46,941 nt of DNA from Clostridiales bacterium Firm_14 (GTDB lineage: Bacteria > Bacillota > Clostridia > Saccharofermentanales > Saccharofermentanaceae). A program made the position numbers and the translations under genes. The stretch lies in contig LVAT01000042.1 of the NCBI GenBank assembly GCA_001604135.1, forward strand, positions 1-46,941, in the 5' to 3' direction. Under the pieces are notes generated by a model. It was not told where the DNA came from and searched no databases. It saw only the letters and a list, made by a program, of their open reading frames with translations. Below are positions 1 to 7,535 of this stretch, in pieces. Within the stretch, counting starts at the first letter, position 1. The number at the start of each line of letters is the position of its first letter.

Positions 1-588
1 CACATTCACATCGGCGCAGCGGGACACACACCGCAGAGCCTGCGAAACCTCGCAAACCTGATGGCAAGCCACGAAACGCTGATCGCCGAAGCAATCAAGG
101 TTGACAGCAGCCGCATGAACCGCTACTGCAGAACGGTAAACCCGAATTTCCTGCAGCAGCTCAACAAGAAGAAGCCCACCACGATGGCACAGCTTGCGGA
201 CATCTGGTACGGCGCACAGGGATGCGACTACGGCAGAACCCACCACTACAACGACAGCCGCTACCATATGCTGAACCTCCACGCCACCTTCACAAAAGGC
301 ACGATTGAATTCCGCCTTTTCCAGTTCGACAAGCCCGCAGGCGGCAAGCAGAACGGGCTTCACGCAGGCAAGCTCAAGAGCTACATTCAGCTTTGCCTCG
401 CGATGAGCCAGATGGCAAAAGACCTGCGCAGCGCAAGCCCGAAGGAACAGCAGAAGGAAAACAAAAAGTTCGCGATGCGGACTTGGCTGATGAGAATGGG
501 CTTCATTGGCGACGAGTTCGCCACCGCAAGAGAAACCCTGACGCAGAACCTTACCGGCGACAACGCCTTCCGATTCGGCAGACCTTAA
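1..588 (+). CDS. Putative amidoligase (Amidoligase_2-like), 3' part
   Basis: The reading frame is open from the first base (HIHIGAAG...), so this is the C-terminal part of a longer gene starting outside the window. The HxH segment at the very start and the later GTIEFRLF motif (about residue 101 of the visible protein) match my memory of the Amidoligase_2 family, predicted COOH-NH2 ligases of the glutamine-synthetase fold that make amide bonds on peptides or small molecules. A cyclotransferase-like gene lies about 550 bp downstream, and that pairing is noted for the family. Substrate unknown. The gene is GC-rich at third positions, unlike the phage genes further right. Family call fairly firm; function inferred. 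Confidence 0.7.
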   Translation, partial: HIHIGAAGHTPQSLRNLANLMASHETLIAEAIKVDSSRMNRYCRTVNPNFLQQLNKKKPTTMAQLADIWYGAQGCDYGRTHHYNDSRYHMLNLHATFTKGTIEFRLFQFDKPAGGKQNGLHAGKLKSYIQLCLAMSQMAKDLRSASPKEQQKENKKFAMRTWLMRMGFIGDEFATARETLTQNLTGDNAFRFGRP

Positions 589-632
589 CCGGTCTGCCGC
601 CACGGGCAAGGGCGGCGAAACAGCCGCCCACA

Positions 633-705
633 GCGCCCCGTGTGGGGCGGTACGGGTATCCTCCGAGTAACTGCCCCTTTCGGTAAAAAGCCCTGTACGG
701 GGCGC
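633..705 (+). repeat. Structured intergenic element, copy A
   Basis: The outer arms GCGCCCCGT (633-641) and ACGGGGCGC (697-705) pair perfectly. The interior carries GGGTATCC followed 21 bases later by CCCTTTCGGTAA. The same two blocks recur with a 20-base offset at 1844-1875. Both copies lie in the 3' space after an accessory gene and before one of the repeated promoters. It could be a structured RNA, a terminator-like element or a protein binding site; no long T-run follows. Confidence 0.45.
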
Positions 706-786
706 ACACGGTGCAAACAGCGGCAAGGCATATACTACACAAAGAACGGCACATTTTCCCCCGCGATGTTTTGTACATTTAGCGGC

Positions 787-815
787 TTGCTATTCTTCCC
801 GAAAAGAGTTAATAT
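787..815 (+). promoter_or_regulatory. Sigma-70-type promoter, cassette copy 1
   Basis: TTGCTA at 787-792 and TAATAT at 810-815 are separated by exactly 17 bp, within a conserved block (CATTTAGCGGCTTGCTAT ... AGAGTTAATATGT) that recurs before four other accessory genes. It drives the gene at 867. The upstream match to copies 3 and 4 (CACATTTTCCCC) goes well beyond a bare promoter. Confidence 0.75.
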
Positions 816-866
816 GTGACTACCGGAACGGAAAACGACCGGAAAACAAACACGGAGGAACGAGCA

Positions 867-1061
867 ATGAGCAACATCGAATGGGGAACGGAAACCGACA
901 AGAAGCTGGAGCAGATCGCAATGAAAGCGGACTACGCACTGGAGCAGCGCGGCGGGCTGGACACCCGCTGGAACGACACCGAGGACTTCCCGGAGGTGAG
1001 CGTCTGGGGCATCCGCGAGATGCTGCGCAAGGCATACGAACTGGGCAAGGCGGAAAAGTAA
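867..1061 (+). CDS. Small accessory protein, DUF6900-like
   Basis: 64-residue soluble protein with no signal or membrane segment. The start is the ATG preceded by GGAGGA about 8 nt upstream. The second half, LDTRWNDTEDFPEVSVWGIR followed by AYELGK, matches the C-terminus of the protein at 2558 (LETRMMDDDDFFEVAVWEIK then AYEAGR), so the two are paralogues sharing a roughly 40-residue domain. The pattern resembles DUF6900-type domains of clostridial plasmids and phages. No function is known to me. It has its own promoter and stands alone. Confidence 0.6.
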   Translation: MSNIEWGTETDKKLEQIAMKADYALEQRGGLDTRWNDTEDFPEVSVWGIREMLRKAYELGKAEK

Positions 1062-1138
1062 CCGCCGCCTTTCCCACCTGCCGCCTACGGGCGGCTTAGG
1101 GTGGTAGAAGGAGACTTCCTTCGGAAAGGACGATTGAC

Positions 1139-1603
1139 ATGGAAAAGAAGTACTACCTTGCCTACGGCTCGAACCTGAACATCCGCCAGATGCGGTACCG
1201 CTGCCCGACCGCAAAGCCCATCGGCATCACAGCGATCCCCGACTACGAGTTGCTTTACAAGGGCAGCAAGACCGGCGCGTACCTGACCATCGAACCGAAG
1301 AAGAACGGCATCGTTCCGATTGCGGTATGGGAGGTCACCGCAGCCGACGAGAAGCGGTTGGACGCCTACGAGGGCTGCCCGACCTTCTACTACAAGAAGG
1401 AAGTCCGCCTGCCGGTGAAGCTGGCAAGCGGCAAGACCAAGAAGCTGACCGCCTTCGTATACATCATGCATGAGGAGCGCAGCCTCGGAATTCCGTCGCT
1501 TGCCTACATCCGCACCTGTGAGGAAGGCTACCGGAACTTCGGCTTCGATACCAAGTTTCTCGATGCCGCCTACGAAATCAGCGCAAAGGAGGTACAGCGA
1601 TGA
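1139..1603 (+). CDS. Gamma-glutamylcyclotransferase-like (GGCT/AIG2 fold) protein
   Basis: 154 residues, the usual length for a single GGCT domain. The N-terminal LAYGSNLN (residues 7-14) is the substrate-binding YGSN loop of the fold, and AYEGCP holds the expected catalytic Glu (E78). Family members release 5-oxoproline from gamma-glutamyl amines or act on related amides. In phages and mobile elements they are found with amidoligases such as the one at the left edge, which suggests a made-and-unmade gamma-glutamyl modification; that pairing is inference. GGAAAGGA sits 8 nt before the ATG. The last codons overlap the next gene (ATGA), so the two are translationally coupled. Confidence 0.82.
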   Translation: MEKKYYLAYGSNLNIRQMRYRCPTAKPIGITAIPDYELLYKGSKTGAYLTIEPKKNGIVPIAVWEVTAADEKRLDAYEGCPTFYYKKEVRLPVKLASGKTKKLTAFVYIMHEERSLGIPSLAYIRTCEEGYRNFGFDTKFLDAAYEISAKEVQR

Positions 1604-1803
1604 AAGACCGCAACAACGAGCCGCACATTTGCCCGAAATGCGGGCAGGCGTACACCGCCCGACCAGCACTTTCCCGAGTGGATAACAGCCCGATCTGCCC
1701 CGACTGCGGAACGCGTGAGGCGCTTAAAAGCATCGGCGTAGGACGCGAGGAACAGGACAAGATTCTCGGCATCATCCACGAGAAGTACGAAGGCGAAGAA
1801 TAA
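1600..1803 (+). CDS. Small zinc-ribbon protein
   Basis: 67 residues with two CxxC pairs, CPKC (11-14) and CPDC (33-36), spaced as in a one-zinc ribbon, then a charged helical tail. It overlaps the stop of the cyclotransferase by four bases and has a strong AAAGGAGG site inside that gene, so it is made from the same message. Similar short ribbons are common in Firmicute phages and conjugative elements, where DNA or RNA binding is assumed but unproven. Family certain at the motif level, function unknown. Confidence 0.7.
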   Translation: MKDRNNEPHICPKCGQAYTARPALSRVDNSPICPDCGTREALKSIGVGREEQDKILGIIHEKYEGEE

Positions 1804-1912
1804 GGCACACAGAGCCGCCACGTTGCAACGTGTGGCGCGGGATGGGTATCCTTGAAACGGTATCCCTTTCGGTAACCCGCCCCACACAGGGCGCGTGTGC
1901 GGCTTTTGTGCG
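1804..1912 (+). repeat. Structured intergenic element, copy B
   Basis: Repeats the GGGTATCC ... CCCTTTCGGTAA core of copy A (1844-1851 and 1864-1875). The flanks can pair imperfectly (CACACAGAGCCGC with GCGGCTTTTGTG). The core and its spacing are preserved while the flanking arms differ in sequence, which is what a conserved fold or binding site would show. Confidence 0.45.
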
Positions 1913-1972
1913 ATGTACAATTCAGCGGCATTTCCGCCGCGATGTTTGTCACATTTATTTTGCCGATAATGC

Positions 1973-2001
1973 TTGATATATCCTCGGTTCAGAGTTAATA
2001 T
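1973..2001 (+). promoter_or_regulatory. Sigma-70-type promoter, cassette copy 2
   Basis: TTGATA, 17 bp, TAATAT, with the AGAGTTAATATGT block conserved. It belongs to the CTTGATATATCC variant also seen in copy 5 and before the third serine recombinase gene. It drives the DUF3846 gene. Confidence 0.75.
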
Positions 2002-2046
2002 GTCACTACCGCAAGAGAAGCGGAATAAACACAAAGGAGCATTCAC

Positions 2047-2400
2047 ATGAACATTTTAGTTGTTGAACCGGGCAAGCGCCCCTACGCAAAGGAGATCAGC
2101 GGAGAGCTTGAAAGCCTGCAACAGACGGTCGGCGGGTACATTCAGGCGATTTACCCCTTCGATGATCCGGTTGCACTGGTGTGCGAGGAGGAAGCCCTCT
2201 ACCACCCGGAGCAGAAGTGGAACCGCCCGATCAAGGGTTACGGCGTCATCAAGGGCACATTTTTCCTTTGCGGCTTGGGCGAGGATGACTTCACCGACCT
2301 ACCGCAGGAGCTGACCGAAAAGTACACGGAGTTCTTCCGGCAGGCATACGATTTCGTACTGGTCGGCAACATCCTGATGCCGATTCCCCTCGGCGAATAA
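2047..2400 (+). CDS. DUF3846 family protein
   Basis: 117 residues beginning MNILVVEPGKRPYAKEI. The run LESLQQTVGGYIQAIYPFDD and the later KGTFFLCGLGEDDF are the hallmarks I associate with DUF3846, a small soluble family widespread in Firmicute phages and integrative elements. No catalytic motif is evident. AAAGGAG precedes the ATG by 8 nt. It is a single-gene unit with its own promoter and a GC-rich hairpin (GCGGCGGGTGT / ACACCCGCCGC) right after the stop. Role unknown. Confidence 0.75.
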   Translation: MNILVVEPGKRPYAKEISGELESLQQTVGGYIQAIYPFDDPVALVCEEEALYHPEQKWNRPIKGYGVIKGTFFLCGLGEDDFTDLPQELTEKYTEFFRQAYDFVLVGNILMPIPLGE

Positions 2401-2473
2401 CAGAAAAGCGGCGGGTGTAATATACACAACACCCGCCGCACATTTTCCCCGTATCTTCTGTAGTTTTAGCGGC

Positions 2474-2502
2474 TTGCTATTATGTGCTTTTAGAGTTAAT
2501 AT
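2474..2502 (+). promoter_or_regulatory. Sigma-70-type promoter, cassette copy 3
   Basis: TTGCTA, 17 bp, TAATAT. The stretch from CACATTTTCCCCGTATC through the -10 is almost identical to copy 4, including bases upstream of the -35. It drives the gene at 2558. Confidence 0.75.
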
Positions 2503-2557
2503 GGGTACAACGGAAGGGCGGAAAGCCCACCGGAATAAAAACACGGAGGACATAAAC

Positions 2558-2920
2558 ATGACCAAGAAGCAGAGAATCGAGGAGAAGATCAAGATGCTGG
2601 AGAACGGTATCTCCGCCACCGAGCAGATGACCGAGGAGGACTGCGCAGAGATCTACGGCATCCCGAAGGAGACCTGCCTGACCAACCTCCAGACAGCCCT
2701 TGGCAAGGCAAAGGCGGAGCTGCGAATGGCGCACCTCGACAGCCTGACCGGGGTGGACAAGGTCATCACCGGCATCGCCTTCTCCCACATCATCAGCGTG
2801 GAACAGCGGGGCGACCTCGAAACCCGCATGATGGACGACGATGACTTCTTCGAGGTCGCCGTCTGGGAGATCAAGGCAGCGCTCACGGCGGCTTACGAGG
2901 CGGGGCGCAAGAGCAAGTAA
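2558..2920 (+). CDS. Accessory protein, helical N-terminus plus DUF6900-like C-terminus
   Basis: 120 residues. The ATG follows GGAGGA with ordinary spacing; a longer frame upstream would start inside the promoter and is rejected. Residues 1-60 are charged and probably helical (KKQRIEEKIKMLE). Residues 75-120 repeat the domain of the 64-residue protein at 867, so the two probably arose by duplication or exchange of cassettes together with their promoters. No function can be named. Confidence 0.6.
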   Translation: MTKKQRIEEKIKMLENGISATEQMTEEDCAEIYGIPKETCLTNLQTALGKAKAELRMAHLDSLTGVDKVITGIAFSHIISVEQRGDLETRMMDDDDFFEVAVWEIKAALTAAYEAGRKSK

Positions 2921-3028
2921 ATCAACGGGCAGCCCTTCTGCGGAGGGGCTGCCGCACCTCATACAGGCGGCATATAATACACAACACCTGCCGAACATTT
3001 TCCCCGTATCTTCTGTACATTTAGCGGC

Positions 3029-3057
3029 TTGCTATTATTCGCATTCAGAGTTAATAT
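3029..3057 (+). promoter_or_regulatory. Sigma-70-type promoter, cassette copy 4
   Basis: TTGCTA, 17 bp, TAATAT inside the same long conserved block as copy 3. The leader repeats the motif GTACACAACGGAAGGGC-AAAGCCCACCG, which can form a small hairpin (GGGC/GCCC) before the Shine-Dalgarno sequence. Confidence 0.75.
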
Positions 3058-3112
3058 GTACACAACGGAAGGGCAAAGCCCACCGAAACAACGAAAAGCG
3101 GAGGAAAAAACA

Positions 3113-3457
3113 ATGATCAGCTACGGATTGGCAAAGGCAAGAGCAATGGCAGGCAGAGACGACTGGAACGCACGCGAGGCGATCAGAAGCGCCACGATCC
3201 TTTGGTACGACACCGAGGAGGAAGGCTACGAACTGGAGGTCGAGAACGAGGACGACCTCAACGCAGAGGACTTCAAGGCTTGGGTTGAGGAGAACGCCGA
3301 CAGCCTTGCGCAGGAGGACGCCGCCGCAAACGGCACGACCTTTGAGGGCATTGAGGACATCGACTACGAAACCGAATGGATCGACGACGATGCCCTTTTC
3401 GAGGCAGAGTACGCAGACGCCTGCGAAAGCGAATGGGAATGGATGACCGGCAGATGA
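3113..3457 (+). CDS. Very acidic accessory protein
   Basis: 114 residues, start set by GCGGAGGAAAAAACA before the ATG. After a short basic start (LAKARAMAGR) the protein is strongly acidic, with Asp/Glu clusters such as EVENEDDLNAED, DIDYETEWIDDDALFEAEYAD and a terminal ESEWEWM. The charge is reminiscent of DNA-mimic anti-restriction or anti-CRISPR proteins, but I recognise no family and the resemblance is only in composition. It is a stand-alone unit behind a repeated promoter. Confidence 0.55.
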   Translation: MISYGLAKARAMAGRDDWNAREAIRSATILWYDTEEEGYELEVENEDDLNAEDFKAWVEENADSLAQEDAAANGTTFEGIEDIDYETEWIDDDALFEAEYADACESEWEWMTGR

Positions 3458-3634
3458 GCCGGTCGCCCCACCGGGGCGGCACAGCGCCGCCCTGAGCGCG
3501 GGCAGCAGGTTCCGCGCAAACTGATGCCATGCCAGAACAAGCCCAACACAACGCGTTATTGCGGCTCCTGTGGGCGGGCGTAAAGTACACAAACAAGCGG
3601 AAAATACCGCAGCGATCATTGTTATTACTCACAC

Positions 3635-3663
3635 TTGATATATCCGCCGCTTAGAGTTAATAT
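3635..3663 (+). promoter_or_regulatory. Sigma-70-type promoter, cassette copy 5
   Basis: TTGATA, 17 bp, TAATAT; the CTTGATATATCCGCCG variant. The leader again reads TGTACAACGGAACGG. It drives the gene at 3719. Confidence 0.75.
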
Positions 3664-3718
3664 GTGTACAACGGAACGGGAAACCGAGCCGAAAACTACG
3701 AAAAACGGAGGAAACACT

Positions 3719-3958
3719 ATGTGGCATGAAGGTACGATTGGAGTTCCGAAGGGCAACGGAAAGTACACGGTGGTTCACTACTGGGTGAAAGCCTACGATG
3801 AGGGCAGCCAGTACGGAATCGAGGGCGGCAGGATCAGCAAGGCAACGCTGAAGGTCGAAGGCAAGGTCATTTACAACTACGACCGGGGGCTGGATGTTCC
3901 GCCGCAGAACGAGGCAGCGGAAATGGCGCTGGCGATCCTGATGCATGAGTACAACTAA
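3719..3958 (+). CDS. Small accessory protein, DUF7678-like
   Basis: 79 residues, start set by CGGAGGAAACACT before the ATG. The pattern MWHEGTIGV ... YGIEGGRISKATL ... YNYDRGLD recalls a family of small proteins common in Ruminococcus and other Clostridia mobile elements (DUF7678-like). It is probably a compact beta-rich fold. It is the last gene of the accessory strip and ends just before a hairpin and the phage packaging genes. Function unknown. Confidence 0.55.
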   Translation: MWHEGTIGVPKGNGKYTVVHYWVKAYDEGSQYGIEGGRISKATLKVEGKVIYNYDRGLDVPPQNEAAEMALAILMHEYN

Positions 3959-3980
3959 AAGCAGCAAACATACATAGAAA

Positions 3981-4008
3981 GGGCTTGCAAATGCAGGCTC
4001 TTTTCTTT
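3981..4008 (+). terminator. Rho-independent terminator between accessory strip and late operon
   Basis: GGGCTTGCA-AA-TGCAGGCTC forms a 9-pair stem (two G-T pairs) followed by TTTTCTTT. No promoter of comparable quality is visible between it and the small terminase gene, so late transcription may arrive by read-through or antitermination. Confidence 0.6.
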
Positions 4009-4039
4009 ATGCACATTTTTACAGGAAGGAGTGATGCGG

Positions 4040-4513
4040 ATGGCTCAGAGAGGCAGAAAACCAAAGCCTACAGCAATTAAGGAACTGGAAGGAAATCCCG
4101 GCAAGCGACCGCTGAACGCAGATGAACCGAAGCCGGAACGCAAAGCGCCGCCCTGTCCGAAGTGGCTGGAGCCCGAAGCGAAAAAGGAATGGCGTAGGCT
4201 GTCGAAACAACTTGAAGCGATCGGTGTGCTGACCGAGGTCGATCAGGCGGCATTCGCATCCTATTGTCAGGCATACGCCCGCTGGAAGGAAGCCGAGGAA
4301 TTCATGACGCAGCACGGCACGATCGTAAAAACAAAATCCGGCTACTGGCAGCAGGTCCCGCAGGTCAGCATTGCGCAGACCTATCTGAAGATCATGAACA
4401 AGATCGCAGAACAGTTCGGACTGACTCCGGCAGCAAGAAGCCGTATCACTGCCGGTGCAGATATGAAGGACGCCGCCGTTGACGATATGGATGCACTTCT
4501 GGGAGGCGGCTGA
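4040..4513 (+). CDS. terS: Terminase small subunit, P27 family
   Basis: About 157 residues. The N-terminal RGRKPKPTAIKELEGNPGKR is the basic signature of P27-family small terminases, which recognise phage DNA and recruit the large subunit to the procapsid. Two upstream starts (GTG 4031, ATG 4034) crowd the AGGAAGGAG site; the ATG at 4040 has the best spacing. The stop overlaps the ATG of the large subunit by one base, as expected for a packaging pair. The C-terminus (DDMDALLGGG) is the usual acidic tail. Confidence 0.88.
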   Translation: MAQRGRKPKPTAIKELEGNPGKRPLNADEPKPERKAPPCPKWLEPEAKKEWRRLSKQLEAIGVLTEVDQAAFASYCQAYARWKEAEEFMTQHGTIVKTKSGYWQQVPQVSIAQTYLKIMNKIAEQFGLTPAARSRITAGADMKDAAVDDMDALLGGG

Positions 4514-6153
4514 TGGCAAGAACAGCAAAAGCAAGAGAAAGACCTGCGAATTATCCGAAACTCACCGATTATCAGCCCACCCGCTTCATGCTGCCGGATT
4601 CCCATTACGATGCGGCAAAAGCGGACAGGGCTGTTCGCTTTATAGAAAACCTCTGTCACACCAAAGGCCGTTGGGCGGGAAAACCGTTCTGGCTGTTGCC
4701 GTGGCAGGAGCAGATCATCCGGGATATTTTCGGTGTGGTCAAGGAAGATGACACCCGGCAGTTCCGCACGGCATATGTTGAGATCCCGAAGAAAAATGGA
4801 AAGTCTGAGCTTGCGGCGGCAATTGCGCTGTATCTGCTTTACGCCGATAACGAACCGTCCGCCGAAGTCTACGGCGCAGCGGCTGACCGACAGCAGGCTT
4901 CTATCGTTTTTGACGTTGCAAAGCGTATGGTGGAAATGACACCGGCGCTCCTGAAACGCTCCAAGATCATGGCGGCGACAAAGCGGTTGGTGAACTACAG
5001 CAATGTGGGATTCTATCAGGTGCTTTCGGCGGAAGTCGGAACAAAGCACGGTCTGAATGTATCCGGTCTGGTGCTTGACGAGCTGCATGCGCAGCCGAAC
5101 CGAAGTCTTGTGGATGTTCTCACAAAGGGCTCCGGTGATGCGAGAACGCAGCCGCTGTACTTCCTTATTACCACCGCCGGAACCGACCGAAACAGCATCT
5201 GCTACGAATACCACACCAAAGCAAAAGATATTCTGGACGGCAGACGCATCGACCCTTCCTTCTATCCCGTGATCTACGGACTGAATGATGACGATGACTG
5301 GAACGACGAGGAATCATGGTACAAGGCTAATCCGTCTCTCGGGCATACGATCACCATTGACCGTGTCCGTGATGCGCACCGTGAGGCGCTGACAAATCCT
5401 GCGGAAGAAAATGTATTCCGTCAGCTGAGACTCGACCAGTGGGTCGGCAGTGCGGTCGCATGGATCCCGGAGCATATCTACGACAGAGGAAATCTGCCGA
5501 TTGACCTTGAAAAGCTACGAGGCAGAGAGTGCTATGCGGGACTGGACCTTTCCAGCACATCGGATATCACGGCATTTGTTCTGGTGTTCCCGCCGTTGAC
5601 AGAGGGCGATAAATACATCGTTGTCCCCCACTTCTGGCTTCCGAGAGAAACGCTCGATCTCCGTGTGCGGCGAGACCATGTTCCCTACGATGTCTGGGAG
5701 CGCATGGGGCTGTTTCATGTGACAGAGGGCAATGTGGTCGATTATAACTTTGTGCGGAAAACAATCAATGAGCTGCACACGATATATAACATTAAGGAGA
5801 TCGCAGCCGACCGATGGAACGCTACACAGCTGATCACCGACCTTGAGGGCGACGGATTTACCGTTGTTCCGATGGGCATGGGCTTCAAGGATATGTCACC
5901 GCCGATGAAGGAGCTGTACAAGCTCATACTCGAAGGTATGTTCGTTCACGGCGGCAATCCCGTTCTCAGATGGATGGCAGGAAATGTGGTCGCTGAAATT
6001 GATGCGGCGGAGAATATCAAACCGAGCAAAAAGAAAAGTACTGATAAAATTGACGGCATTGTCGCATGGATCATGGCACTCGACAGAGTGATCCGCCATG
6101 AAATGCAGGGCAGTGTCTATGACGAACCCGATCATGACCTGATCGTTTTGTAG
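4513..6153 (+). CDS. terL: Terminase large subunit (Terminase_1 type)
   Basis: 546 residues, full length. The ATPase half shows a Walker A-like IPKKNGKS (91-98), Walker B LVLDE (187-191) and the coupling motif TTAG (220-223). The nuclease half shows acidic residues expected of an RNase H-like metal site: GLDLSSTSD (343-351), AADRW with D433, and DKIDG near 511-515. It drives ATP-dependent packaging into the prohead through the portal and cuts the concatemer. Directly coupled to TerS and followed within 12 bp by the portal gene. No sign of damage. Confidence 0.93.
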   Translation: MARTAKARERPANYPKLTDYQPTRFMLPDSHYDAAKADRAVRFIENLCHTKGRWAGKPFWLLPWQEQIIRDIFGVVKEDDTRQFRTAYVEIPKKNGKSELAAAIALYLLYADNEPSAEVYGAAADRQQASIVFDVAKRMVEMTPALLKRSKIMAATKRLVNYSNVGFYQVLSAEVGTKHGLNVSGLVLDELHAQPNRSLVDVLTKGSGDARTQPLYFLITTAGTDRNSICYEYHTKAKDILDGRRIDPSFYPVIYGLNDDDDWNDEESWYKANPSLGHTITIDRVRDAHREALTNPAEENVFRQLRLDQWVGSAVAWIPEHIYDRGNLPIDLEKLRGRECYAGLDLSSTSDITAFVLVFPPLTEGDKYIVVPHFWLPRETLDLRVRRDHVPYDVWERMGLFHVTEGNVVDYNFVRKTINELHTIYNIKEIAADRWNATQLITDLEGDGFTVVPMGMGFKDMSPPMKELYKLILEGMFVHGGNPVLRWMAGNVVAEIDAAENIKPSKKKSTDKIDGIVAWIMALDRVIRHEMQGSVYDEPDHDLIVL

Positions 6154-6164
6154 GAGGGATGCAG

Positions 6165-7535
6165 ATGGGCTTACTCAACTGGCTCGGCTTCAATAAGCCG
6201 AGAGACGCACCGTCACTGCCGGATATCCGGGACAATGTCCGTGATTCCGGTAATCTGTTTGTATTCGGCATGACGCACAGCGGAGAGCGTGTTGACGAAC
6301 GAACCGCGATGCAGATCGTTACCGTATACGCCTGCGTGAGACTGCTGTCAAATACCATTGCAGGGCTTCCGCTGCATCTGTACAGATATACAGGTGCCGG
6401 CGAGGATAAGGAACGCGCTACCGATCATCCGCTGTATAAGATACTCTACCGGCAACCGAATCCCGAAATGAGTTCATTTTCATTCTGGGAGGCGCTGATG
6501 TGTCATTTGCTGCTCTGGGGCAACGCATACGCACAGATCGTCCGTGACGGCAAGAACGGCATAGTCGGTCTGTATCCCCTTCTCCCCGAGAATGTGGAGA
6601 TTGACCGCGACCCGAAAAGCGGCGACCTGATCTACACCTACCACGCATACACCGATGAAAAGCCCGGTGAGCATGACAAGGATATCATCTTTCAGCGAGA
6701 CGAGATTCTGCACATCCCCGGTCTGGGTTTCAACGGACTGGTGGGTTTTTCCCCCATTGCCATGATGAAAAATGCGCTGGGCGCAGCAATGGCGGTGGAG
6801 CGTTACGGCAGTGCCTTCTTCAAAAACGGAGCGCAGCCTGCCGGTGTTCTCGAACATCCGGGCGTGCTGAAAAATCCGGAAAAGATCCGTGAAAACTGGA
6901 CGAGAGTGTACGGCGGTTCCCGCAATGCACACCGCATCGCAGTCCTCGAGGAAGGAATGCAGTATAAGCCGATCTCGCTGCCGCCGGAGGATTCACAGTT
7001 CCTATCCACCCGTGAATTCGATGTAGAGGAAATATGCCGAATGTTTCAGGTTCCGCCCCATCTAGTGCAAGATCTAAAACGCAGCACCTTCAACAACATC
7101 GAGCATCAGGGCATTGCGTTCGTTCAGTATTCCCTCATGCCGTGGATCATCCGCATTGAAAAAGGCATCATCAAAGACCTTCTGCTGGAAGAGGAACAAG
7201 ATGTATATTTCCCGAAATTCAATGTGGACGGTCTGATGCGCGGAGATTATCAGAGCAGAATGAACGCCTATGCGATCGGTGTCGGCAACGGCTTTATGAG
7301 CCCGAATGATGTGCGCAGGCTTGAAAACATGGACCTCATTCCGCACGATCTCGGCGGTGATGATTATTACCTCAACGGCAGCTACAATAAGCTGCAGGAT
7401 GCAGGTGCAGCCTACGACCTGGACGAGCCGGAGCAGACAGATACAGAGGAACAGGAAGAACCGGATGAAGAATCGACCGATGACAGATTCCTGCGAAAAA
7501 GGCGCAGGAAGAAAGCACGAAACGGAGGGATGTAA
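6165..7535 (+). CDS. Portal protein (HK97-like)
   Basis: 456 residues from the second ATG; the first ATG (6159) touches the AGGAGGG site and is too close. The opening MGLLNWLGF, then RTAMQIVTVYACVRLLSNTIAGLPL, and the central LGFNGLVGFSPI are typical of phage portal (Phage_portal) proteins, which form the dodecameric channel for DNA at one capsid vertex. The last 40 residues are very acidic then basic (EEQEEPDEE ... RKRRRKKARN), a common portal tail. The next gene's ATG follows the stop directly. Confidence 0.9.
   Translation: MGLLNWLGFNKPRDAPSLPDIRDNVRDSGNLFVFGMTHSGERVDERTAMQIVTVYACVRLLSNTIAGLPLHLYRYTGAGEDKERATDHPLYKILYRQPNPEMSSFSFWEALMCHLLLWGNAYAQIVRDGKNGIVGLYPLLPENVEIDRDPKSGDLIYTYHAYTDEKPGEHDKDIIFQRDEILHIPGLGFNGLVGFSPIAMMKNALGAAMAVERYGSAFFKNGAQPAGVLEHPGVLKNPEKIRENWTRVYGGSRNAHRIAVLEEGMQYKPISLPPEDSQFLSTREFDVEEICRMFQVPPHLVQDLKRSTFNNIEHQGIAFVQYSLMPWIIRIEKGIIKDLLLEEEQDVYFPKFNVDGLMRGDYQSRMNAYAIGVGNGFMSPNDVRRLENMDLIPHDLGGDDYYLNGSYNKLQDAGAAYDLDEPEQTDTEEQEEPDEESTDDRFLRKRRRKKARNGGM

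Noticed and set aside
735-1214. Long minus-strand frame of 159 codons opposite the genes at 867 and 1139
   Set aside because: It is antisense to two genes with good ribosome sites and promoters, has no ribosome site, and its translation is low-complexity; a shadow caused by high GC.
4381-5214. 277-codon minus-strand frame inside the terminase genes
   Set aside because: Fully antisense to TerS/TerL, whose catalytic motifs are intact; no start signal. Similar long shadows at 6480-7760, 8476-9144 and 17535-18341 were rejected for the same reason.
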